From Agarophyton chilense (Eukaryota; Rhodophyta; Florideophyceae; Gracilariales; Gracilariaceae), in assembly GCA_030374765.1 (NCBI GenBank), contig JARGXX010000107.1:62001-126000 (forward strand): 64,000 nucleotides of DNA, written 5' to 3'. Of the stretch, positions 55,460 through 64,000 are shown piece by piece. Within the stretch, counting starts at the first letter, position 1. Each line of letters opens with the position of its first letter. Under the pieces are notes generated by a model. That model ran no database searches and had not been told where the DNA came from. It was given only the letters and a program-made list of their open reading frames with translations. A program made the translations under genes and the position numbers.

Positions 55460-56561
55460 GAGCGGATTGTGCTGGAAAGGAAGTTGTACGAGCTCAGCGA
55501 AAACGAAAATGGCCTGTCCTCGATACGTTCAAGCGAAAGGGCGCCAACTCTTCCGTTCGTTTTGATTCATTCTCGGGGGGTGTCGTGGAGACAGTAAAGG
55601 AAGCCTGCGCCCAGGATAATATAAAAACGGCGGAAGTTGTATGTTTGGATGAATAAAATGAAGAGGAAGTACGAAGTTTATATTCCGGTTCGGGAGCCAA
55701 GGGTGAGACGAAGAGCCTGCAGGCAATTCGGAAGCAGCTGGGCGGGAACTCTATTGGCTCCGGAGAGTCCAACGGAGCCGATAGTGGTGAAGTACCTGGG
55801 ACGCCCACTGCTGCGTTTTTTGCCGAGATACAACCAGCAGCAGCGGTGGACCTTTCTTTGATTATACTCCCTACTCATGGGATGCTGGACCGTGTGACTA
55901 AAGAGCTCTAAATGTTCTGGACTCTGTGATGGAGAAGAACTTCACGTTCCACTGCGTGGACGCCGAAGACCTGGTGAACTCTCATGAAAGTCTGCCGGGA
56001 GGAAAGTTGTCATCGAAGAAGAGAGCTCAACTAGTTCTATCGGACCCTCCTCATGGAATTCGGGATGCTCAATATGACAAAATCTCGGAGCAGGAAATGG
56101 TGTTTATGGGGAAGGACTGCTCGGAAACCCTGCCTCTTGGTAGGTACCTGGTCATATTCTGTTCCGGGTTTCAGTTCCCATCATGGTACTATATTGTGAA
56201 TGAGTGCGAATAAGTGGACGGAGACGGGAGGATGGGCTCAGAGGGGCTCGGGGTGTTTAATGCACGGAAATTTTCGGAAGGGGTGGCTCTTGCACATATT
56301 AATGGAACTATCGTCTATCATGACATTAGTATACGTATCCAAAATCACATTTCGTATGAAGAGGGTCTCTTGAGAGCTACGATTTCGCGTTTCTCCACGT
56401 TCTTCATGGAATTGGTAGCCAGTGGTGTGGATTTCCAGCAACTGCCGACCTATGATGGAGCGAAGAAGGCAGCAAGGGTATGGATTGTTCCTGTACCGTT
56501 TTTTATGGGAGGGTACATTAAAAACCCACGTTATCTGGATGTTGACGAGGAAAAAGACTAA
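55460..56561 (+). pseudogene. Probable N6-adenine-type DNA methyltransferase, degenerate
   Basis: The plus-strand frame (KRKWPVLDTFKRKG..., TAA at 55654, then SGSGAKGETKSLQAIRKQLG and VDLSLIILPTHGMLDRVTKEL) shifts near 55905 into VLDSVMEKNFTFHCVDAEDL, then QLVLSDPPHGIRDAQYD and LVIFCSGFQFPSWYYIV. LVLSDPPH fits catalytic motif IV of amino-methyltransferases (usually D-P-P-Y), and the FCSGFQFPSWY strand fits the following substrate-site strand. A TAA at 56211 precedes a C-terminal part with WIVPVPFFMGGYIKNPRYL. An S-adenosylmethionine-binding F-x-G-x-G was not found. The family would transfer a methyl group to adenine or cytosine amino groups. Similar domains occur in some mobile elements. Confidence 0.5.
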
Positions 56562-57295
56562 TCTGAAGATGAATCCAGCAACCCGAGGACAGCGAATGTA
56601 GAGATTCTTACGGTGATGACTACGTTGTCGCAGCAGAAGATTGTGAGCTACACTCTACTAACTGTGAGAGCAACATGCAATATAATGGCAGGATAAAAGC
56701 TGTTCCTATGTTACGGGAAGGTTTATGTTTTCAGAAACGGGTTTCGAAGTCTTCCTTCCAGTAGTAACAGCGCAGAACAATGAAGATTAAATGTTTAATA
56801 CCTACCATACGTGGTTGTAAAGCTTCCATTATTCCTTGAACCGGTGAACAACGGCTTCGAAGTGCAGATCATCCGAGAAAGGCAACGTCTACGATACATG
56901 TCAACGTATAATCTTAGATTCCGTGAGATGTGAAAAAAAAGGAAAAGAAAAAGATACGAAACACTGTTTCCGATTCTTACAATGTAGGCTAAGTTTCTGT
57001 TCAGTTCATGGTTGCTGGCGGGATTTTCCAAAATTGTTTTTTTCGAAAACAGATGTCTGGAGGTCATATTCTTTTTACCACGTCCTTCCACCGAGTCACT
57101 TTTCCCACATGTCCTCTAAGTACTCTAAGTCGGGTTGGGTTTTGCAGAATGGGAGAAAAGCGTGAGAAAGGAAAGGGCGGAAGAAATGTTGGGGAGATGT
57201 AAGGCGTGACCATGGGAAGGGGAAGTGGTATGCGCAAGGGTGAGGACCGGGATGGAAATGGGAGGAGAGGCCCGCCGAGTTCCGGGTTATGAGCA

Positions 57296-59521
57296 ATGGG
57301 GAAGTGGCGTGGAAGTGCTATGGTGGAAACAGTGAAGGAAGAGGAGCAGGAAGGGCATTCGTCGTCTGCGACGGAAGGTACGGTGAGCCAGGTGGTGAGG
57401 AGCAACGAAAGAAAGCCGGGATGCCCGGTAACTCGTAATGTGGCCCTTCACGACATTCCAATCTTAGCTAGTGAGGAAGAGGATGGGACCCAGAGAGAAG
57501 CGAAGAGTCCACGGTTCGGTGGTTCCCATGGTGCTAACTTCCATGAAAAAGGAGTCCGCAATGAGTCAGAGGGGGATGGCTCAAGATTGAATGAAATCCG
57601 CGGAGGCACTGCTCTCTCAAAGAAATATGTATTGGACGAAGCAACGGACGAAATACTTCCAGGTGGCAGTGAGAGTGGGGAACGGAAGAAGAGCCAGGTT
57701 AGTTGTCCAAGGGCCGTACCAATCATGAGCGAGGAGGTACATCTAGGGACTGAGCCTAAGGGAAAAGGAGTCGCTATTGGAAGGAAGGCAGTGCAAATTC
57801 GCAGAGTTCCGGCACGCAGATCAATGCACCGGTATTCTTATCGACAGACTCCGGATCATGCAGAAAGAAGTGTCAAACACGGAGACGCTGAGGGGTCAAA
57901 CGACCGAGTGGGCGCGGGGAGACCTCCGAGAAACCAGAGTTTGAAGGAGTGGAGGACGGTGGGGGATGGTGAAAAAGGAGAGAGACTCTGGGAAAGTGGT
58001 GAATATGAGGAGAAAGAGGATGAGGATACAATTCGTCCGGGTAAGGAAGGCGAACAAAAGAAGATGGAGTATGGAGAAACGAATTTTATGGGGCGGAATC
58101 AGCTGTTGGCCAAGCTTGGAGACATGAAGGGGGAAGTGAAAAGGGCAAAGAATGACAACACAAGTTTTCAACTAAGGTTGTCACTCGCACACAGGGAGAT
58201 GAAGAGGTTGGAGGTCGAAGTTAGGAAAAAGGAAATGCTGCTGACGTCATTGCAAGGGAGACTCCGTGGTCGACCAGGACAAGTTGGTGGCGAAGAAGAG
58301 AAGGGGGGTCGGAAACGGTATGGAATTGAAGTGGAAATGCGATTTATTGGAGTAGCTTCGGGAGTGTAACAGAACATATTGCGTTATGCGAAGCACGAGA
58401 CGAGAAAATTGTTCTTCGGAAGGAGGGAACCGGGGCGAAACTGGTCGAAACGGGCAGAACAAGTGAGGACGGGAAGAAATCAGATTATTCAGATTATAAA
58501 TGAAAAGGATATGGTGCCTTTGGATCGTACGCAGCTGGAAATTGGAAGAAAGTCGTGAAGACCGAAGGCCTACACTCTGTATTTTCATAGGGGGAGTGAT
58601 GAAATGTTGTTGCATGTGGGGCGAATGGAGTTGGAGAATCCGAAATGGAGAACGTTTGCGGGGATGAGGATGAAAACGCATTGTGAAGAGGAGTTGAGGA
58701 GGGATACTTATTTAAGGAGGCGGACGAAACATGCTCTCAGTGATGCTATGAGGGTGTGGAAAAGAAATGCGAGGGATAGGTTTTTTTTGGGTCTGGGGTA
58801 TACTCTACTTGCTAGGAAACAGCCTAACGAGGATGATGAAGAACTGAATGTGTTGAATGAAACGCAAAAGATGGAGGCTCGGGAGAAGTTGTTGCCGAAA
58901 GATCCGAATGGGGAGCCGGTCATATCTGCGTAGAGGTTGGACAAAATGAAGAACCTATGTTTTTAAGGGTATGATGTGACCTCGACAAGGTATGAGGATG
59001 AATCTGATGATTTGTACTTCAAGAACGGATTGAGTGTGGAGGTGTTGAGAGAGTTTATAGGGTACGATGTTGAGCAACCGTGGAGGAAAGGGAAGACACA
59101 GTATGTAGATGGAAATGTGATGCATCTGGCCTGATTGGATGGGTGGATTGAATCTGTGGTAGAGGCGTTGGATGAGGATGTTGGTAGAGAAGAGAAGCGA
59201 CAGATTCTGTTTTCGAAACTGTATGCGAAGCATCTGCCAGTTGCTGTGGAGGAAATCTTAAGCACAGCCAGAAGGAAGGTGGAAGAGAAGTATGGGGAGG
59301 AGCTTGTGAATCATCATGTGAAGGATAAAGACCCGACTGAAGTGCTGAGAAATGAGGAAGGTGTAGGGACCGTTGCGTGTTGGATGCCGTCAAACCGTAG
59401 TATCCGCTCTGCGGAGAGAGCAGACACCTGCGACAGTGTTCGGGACTGCCGAATGGGTGCTGGCGGTGAAGGGGAAGGTGTGGTAGAGCACAACAATAGC
59501 GAGCTAGAATGGGGGTTGTAA
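57296..59521 (+). pseudogene. Unrecognised 742-codon frame with five stops and no frameshift
   Basis: One frame stays readable for 2.2 kb, broken only by TAA 58367, TGA near 58556, TAG 58931, TAA 58964 and TGA 59132. The first 270 residues are hydrophilic and probably disordered (Gly, Glu, Arg, Ser). A coiled-coil-like stretch follows (FQLRLSLAHREMKRLEVEVRK, codons about 284-304), then a basic helical region (RRRTKHALSDAMRVWKRNAR), and an acidic/helical end (VVEALDEDVGREEKRQILF, VEEKYGEELVNHHVKDKD). No family is recognised. The start is uncertain: GTG or ATG choices near 57296 and M9 are equal. It is on the same strand as, and 735 bp after, the methyltransferase relic. Confidence 0.45.
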
Positions 59522-60260
59522 GGCCCCACTCGCTAATGAGGGTGGTTGGTGCTATTGAACGGACAACTACTTGTTCTAGCTTGTCCGGATCTCCGGTTAA
59601 CGAATCCTGAACAAGGAGCAAGTGAGTTGTGAACCCGTTTGTTGTCACCTTTACTTTAGAGTCGGCGCTCTCTTTTGTGCCTTAAGTACAGTTCACAGGG
59701 GTGAGCGCCGCACGTAATAATATCTAGATATAAACTCGGTAAGCCGATTAACCCCTCTACAGTACGGGATAATGCTTGCCACGTGGCTACTTACTACAGT
59801 ATATGCGCCGTTGCCAATCCAGTATTTCCCTACGAAGGGTCGAAGCGGAGGCGCCGTGGCAGACCGATGTCCCACGTGTAACCTACCACCTCACGGACCA
59901 TCTGTAGGGTGTCGCTTCATAACTTCATCTTAGCCGTTGCACTCACTTATGAGTATCATTTTACTTAGCCACAAAAAATCTCCATCGGCATTCCGACAGT
60001 GCAGAATACTACACAAACCAACTGGTTTATATGGCTGTTCGGTACGAGGTGTTTCTGGAGAAGATGACGACTTATCTTCGGACGTTGTATGCCTGAAAAA
60101 CGCGAGTCTAGGGAGCTGCTAGCAGGTGAGAAAGAAATGTGGGAGGCGATAGAGGAAGGGGAGAAGAGGAAGGCGGAGGGGGTGGAAGGCGGAGGTGAAC
60201 AAGATATTGTTGATGAGTGATAACTTTAGTATCAGAAGATGGCTGTTATTTGCTTAAAGT
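59522..60260. other. No gene recognised between the two convergent relics
   Basis: Contains an AT-rich stretch and scattered short ORFs. It lies between the ends of the plus-strand 742-codon frame and the minus-strand transposase-like frame. It does not resemble element A's LTR. Confidence 0.35.
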
Positions 60261-61548
60261 TTATTCTTTTGTAGAAAAACAAGCTCTCGCTCGTGGGTGG
60301 TGGTAGAATCTGTTGATATAGAAGCGATGTTGATACCAGGGGAGGGGCGGGAAGAAAGGGCGTGCTTGGCAGTTCTGGCTAACCAGATGTATGGAACTGA
60401 GGATGGCGAAAAAGGGAACGAGACTGAACCAGGGTGTGACAGAGGAGCCCGAGCATGAGAATCTGCCTCCAGCGGAGAGGAAGGTGTGGTCCTGTTCATC
60501 GTCTGTTGCCCAAAAGAGGGTGATGTACGTCAGGGTTTTATCCACGTGGTCGACGGGAGTTTTTAGTTCGAAGAAGCGGACGAAAACGTATTCGCGTTCG
60601 TCAGGATCTTCATCTTTTTTGAAAAGACGGAGAAGGGCGACGAGCTTGTAGACCCAAACAGTGCGGAAGTTGCAGTTAGGTGGTGGAGTACCGGAAACGG
60701 GATTGTTGGAGAACTTTGGAAGTTGAGAAGGACCAAAGGCGGAGGTGGTAAATATGCGCTGTATGACGGGAACTGGTGGTTCTCTGAAGCCGAAGCAGTT
60801 GAATGTTCGGTCGATTTTTTTGAAAGGAGAGGCTGAAACTGCTGTGGATAGAGGCAGAGTTAACGAAGGAGAAGGTTAGGGAGGAAAGAGACAGGGCAGG
60901 GTCAAAAAGTCCGAGAGCTTCGAGGCACAGGTCGTGAAAGGATGAAATGGCGTCGAGTGGGATTGGGGTGATGAAAGAGAGGGTGGAAGAGGTGAAGATG
61001 TTTGAGAGAAAGACATTGGAGCAGATTTAGTTTGCACTGAGGTACTTCTTTACGGTGATGATGTCGCGGAAGAGGACGGTGGTACCGTCGCGGACCACAG
61101 AAAGCCTTTGAGCACGACGGAAGGAAGAGTTTGACGAGGAAGAAAGGTAGTAGTGAATAGCGGTTGAGTTTCGGAAGCCTTGGGTGAGTTGTGCGTCGAC
61201 TGTTTCTCTGTGAGCGGTTGAAGATCTTCGGGATGTGCGTCGATAGTGGTTTTTGAAGAGCAGATGTGCGTGTTCGTAAATGCCGGCGTCAGTGAATTGA
61301 AGAACTCCGTATAGTTCGATGTCAGCAATGATGTGGTCAAGAAGGTATAAATTGTTGTTTCCGAAGTGAGAAACTGGAAAACGAGCGAGGACAGAGACGT
61401 AGAGAGACTTGAAGCGCTTACTGAGTTCTTGGAGGACCCAAAGTCGTTGGCCTATCCATTATGAGGTAATGTTGTGGTGGAGTGCGGTGGAGAAGAGGTC
61501 TGCGTATGCCATGAAGATGGAGGTGATGGGAGCTGTGTCAACCTCCAT
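60261..61548 (-). pseudogene. C-terminal part of a probable KDZ-type transposase
   Basis: The minus-strand frame has no usable ATG. Landmarks in order are VDTAPITSIFMAYADLF, a TAA, WIGQRLWVLQELSKRFKSLY, NNLYLLDHIIADIELYG, IYEHAHLLFKNHYRRTSRR, then after TAA near 61030 and a frameshift at a T-run near 60820, EREYVFVRFFEL, FFAILSSIHLVSQNCQ and FYINRF close to the end. The pattern of L-x-x-L-x-H-x-x-x-D-I, E-x-x-H-x-x-x-K-x-x-Y-R-x-T-S-x-R and a final Y-I-N-R-F resembles Kyakuja-Dileera-Zisupton/Plavaka transposases, judged from memory. The upstream catalytic core would lie beyond 61548, where copy A' replaces it. Confidence 0.5.
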
Positions 61549-61550
61549 TT

Positions 61551-61568
61551 TGGTCTTTCGACTTAGAA
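61551..61568 (+). promoter_or_regulatory. Primer-binding site of copy A'
   Basis: TGGTCTTTCGACTTAGAA differs at two positions from the site in copy A (38601-38618). Confidence 0.6.
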
Positions 61569-61672
61569 TCCTCTAGGAGTAATTGAACGGACCACTAGAA
61601 CGAAGAATTATCCGGGTTCTAACGTTTGGTTTAACTCCCCAACGGACCAGAAGTACAGAAGCAACCGCCATT

Positions 61673-63837
61673 ATGGACGCAGGAAACACACCAAACCGAC
61701 CGGACCATAGGACTCCTGCGGCAGGAATAGATATCACTGCAAAGCCGACGATTTTGCCTGAACCTCGGTTTGATAATGTTGGTGACCGTAGAAGTACGAA
61801 AAGCCAGCTGCAAGGAGTACTGACTCCCCTGGACAACTTTGAAAGGATTCGCCGATAACGCACGGTCGGAACGCGTTTACGGGAGCACCTTACCAGGGCC
61901 ACCTCTAGGCCAGGAACACCACAAGGAGAACCCCGTAGGACCGAAAGAATGAGAGAGAATATTCCCACACGGCTTGCCGACATTCTCTGGCCCCGTCTCC
62001 GTGAGCTCTGCTCAGCCCACGTGGACTCCATTGGGGACATGCGACTCGCTACGGCGATCGCTGACCATACGGATTAACTCACTACGCTACTCGTTCCCAA
62101 GGTCATGGAGTCTGAGCTATTCTTAGACTCCCTCATTCAGGCCGTTCAAGGAACATTCACCACACAGTCAGGCAACGCAGTCCCTAGGACCACTCCACAA
62201 TTCAACTATTTGACTTCCATATGGCAACCCCCTACAGAACCCCCAGTAGTAGCAGTATTACCCCCCCATCGCCGGGAACACCATCAGGAAAATCCAATGG
62301 AAGGTCAATCTAGGAGCAGAAGAGAGGCTCCGCGTCTAGAAGAGAGACAGATTGCCCAACCCAAAGGACAATATGAGGTACAGCGACCTCAGGGCTCCAT
62401 CAGATCTGATAGAGAGATCGATCCTTAAGGTCCCTATTCTACTGGAAAGAAAACAAGTAACCGTAGGAGAAAAAAGAACAGAAGAAGAAACAGAAAAGAC
62501 CATTCGGATACGAGTGATTCCGAATCGGCCTCGACCGAATCGATGGACTCGGAAGTGAATGAGGCTGCCGTTCGAGGCTTCAGACCATTGACAACCACAA
62601 ACGAACTTTTCCTTAAGATTCTAGACTACAGGAATTATCGGCTGGCCGAGACGTTCCCGAAATATTCTGGTTCTATGGCTCGAAGATTCGCCAAATAGGC
62701 CAAACGGATGCAATTAACCATTACGGACTAGTTGGCCGGTTCCGATCCCATCACTGTCCTAAGGTTTCTCAATTCGTTCCCTACGGCCAGTGATCAGGAC
62801 GGTGTCCACGAGAGCACCGCTCTGTATTTTTTCCAATTCTTCTTTACAAGACAGGCGCGTGACCGAGTGGTTTTGAAGAAATCTAGCACAACTGACCTCG
62901 TGGATGCTCAAGACCGTGAGCTCCTCAGGTGATGCACTCAGGTTGTTCATTACCTCTTGGAAACTTACGCCACGGATGACGTTATAATGGATGCCCACAA
63001 AGAAGTGATCTCTTTTAGGCAGAGCTCCAACATTACCGAATCGGCTTTCGCCGACGACTGATGGAAGAAGGCTTACCGTTGTGGAAACGTGTGCTTCGAA
63101 GGACGGCTTAAAAGTCACTTCATCACGGGATTACTCCCTGCCATTCGGACACATGTCCGCAACTACCACACGGAAAACCCACAATACTCCTTCTGAAGGC
63201 TCGTTACTTATGCCGAAGGTTATGGCAAAACCTACAGGTCTTTCGGGCGGAATGCTGTAATATCCAGAGGACATACACCCCATTGCGTAAATCAAATCAA
63301 GCCCATTTCGTTAGCTTCATGGAATCGAACATGAATTCAGCACTCCAGTATGCTGACTCAGGAGATGTCCTCGCAGTAAATTTCAGTGCTCCTCTGTCTG
63401 GGCCCCCACCATACACTTCACAGGGAACTACAGCGACCACTGTACTACGAACGCCCAAGTATTCTCCCTTTCTCCCCAGCAAGGACGCTTTTGTTTGCTC
63501 CCCAAAGGCTTCCTTCCTCTGCCTTTCCATGGCCTAATCTTGTGACTGCACGAAGTATCTACCTGAGAACAAACGTAAAAACCTCCTAGTTCTCAGGGAA
63601 GAGATATACCCGGTGCGGATATCCGAAGGAATGTTTAACAGGGCACAGCAACGAACCACAGGGACCCCTGGAAGCTCACGCTATGCCACGCTTCCGGATA
63701 CTCCGATCTAAGCCCCACAGATCCACGCCATTGAAGGTCCTACGGATGAGCCCGAAGAGGAATCTTATCATCAAGAAGAAACGGAAACCGCATCGAGAAA
63801 CTCTGAGAGGGTCGAAGCGAGGCAAATCATCCCTCTT
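61673..63837 (+). pseudogene. Copy A': gag
   Basis: Starts ATG-GAC-GCA (MDAGNTPNRPDHRTPAAG) at 61673. Frame 2 runs through TAA 61856, TAA near 62072 and TAA 62426. Segments match copy A: PRLRELCSAHVDSIGD, MESELFLDSLIQAVQG, SRSRREAPRLEERQ, then a capsid-like part (GSDPITVLRFLNSFP, YFFQFFFTRQARD) in another frame. The distal part from 63283 (SFMESNMNSALQYAD, LCLSMA-stop) ends in an acidic region before protease. Gag would assemble particles; stops and shifts prevent this. Confidence 0.8.
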
Positions 63838-63919
63838 TAAGCCCCTCATTCCACGAATTGGACGGTCATGAGCCAAGGAGCTCTTCACTTCCCAATACTA
63901 ACCACCCAGAAAGGACCAC

Positions 63920-64000
63920 TGAGGTTGAACCAGAATTGGAACACTGTAACGACCCTGTCTGTATCCTCAGGAAAGAGAATTACAAAGTTCGAGTAACAGT
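63920..64000 (+). pseudogene. Copy A': protease N-terminus, cut by window end
   Basis: One frame reads EPELEHCNDPVCILRKEN, which corresponds to the first residues of copy A's protease (HVCILRKENNKV). The active site lies outside the window. Confidence 0.65.

Larger units (their letters stand above)
61549..64000 (+). mobile_element. Second copy of element A (A'), 5' end without LTR, right end outside window
   Basis: The sequence from TTTTGGTCTTTCGACTTAG onward parallels element A on the opposite strand, from primer site through leader, gag and the start of protease. No LTR precedes it: left of 61549 is the KDZ-like frame. The window ends just inside the protease. It is uninterrupted where element B sits in copy A, so it serves as an empty-site control. 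Confidence 0.88.

Noticed and set aside
59055-59648. 197-codon minus-strand ORF
   Set aside because: Antisense to the readable 742-codon frame; Ser/Pro/His-rich shadow of a purine-rich coding strand.
61050-61340. 96-codon minus-strand ORF starting MTTSLLTSNYTEF
   Set aside because: It is the neighbouring frame of the transposase-like reading; the transposase frame has the conserved-looking motifs.
1-64000. Bacterial-style operons, Shine-Dalgarno sites, CRISPR or phage features
   Set aside because: Nothing of this kind was seen; the elements and gene structure are eukaryotic.

Overview
The window is eukaryotic, repeat-rich nuclear DNA. There are no operons, rRNA genes, complete tRNA genes or CRISPR arrays. 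It holds one long host-like gene, an intronless 1663-codon PHD-finger protein at 15.0-20.0 kb, among Ty3, Ty1/copia, Tc1-like and KDZ-like mobile elements at several stages of decay. Long single-exon genes plus abundant Ty3 and copia elements would fit a multicellular red alga. Element B's integrase also recalls oomycete-type Ty3 elements. The host is therefore a low-confidence guess.

Layout. 1-4.4 kb: a broken Ty3 element (D, + strand) whose integrase is split by about 1.3 kb of foreign DNA, and that DNA contains a solo LTR with a perfect 5-bp target duplication. 4.4-15.0 kb: mostly gene-free, with a 26-G run, a 15-bp tandem repeat and one small minus-strand ORF. 15.0-20.0 kb: the PHD gene. 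20.8-41.1 kb: a three-level nest. Copia element C (20764-41076) is split by chromodomain Ty3 element A (23482-39067, minus strand), and A's gag is split by Ty3 element B (31503-36847, minus strand). LTR pairs and 5-bp duplications mark every level. 41.2-42.5 kb: a dead Tc1-like transposon with terminal inverted repeats and TA duplications. 45.2-48.7 kb: a second, very degraded copia (E).

50.8-61.5 kb is the least explained part. Decayed genes diverge from about 55.4 kb. The minus-strand ones are unrecognised. The plus-strand ones are a probable DPP-motif N6-adenine-type methyltransferase and a 742-codon frame with five stops and no frameshift. Facing them on the minus strand is the C-terminal part of what looks like a KDZ-type transposase. 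It is cut at about 61548 by a second copy of element A (A', + strand) that begins at its primer-binding site with no 5' LTR. A' runs off the window.

Together the window records successive insertions beside a chromatin-type gene: C, then A into C, then B into A. Nearly all mobile-element reading frames are interrupted, and several active sites are mutated, so nothing here looks autonomously active. The items most worth pursuing are the long antisense ORF in element A, the Pol III-like blocks in A's LTRs, and the methyltransferase/KDZ neighbourhood.
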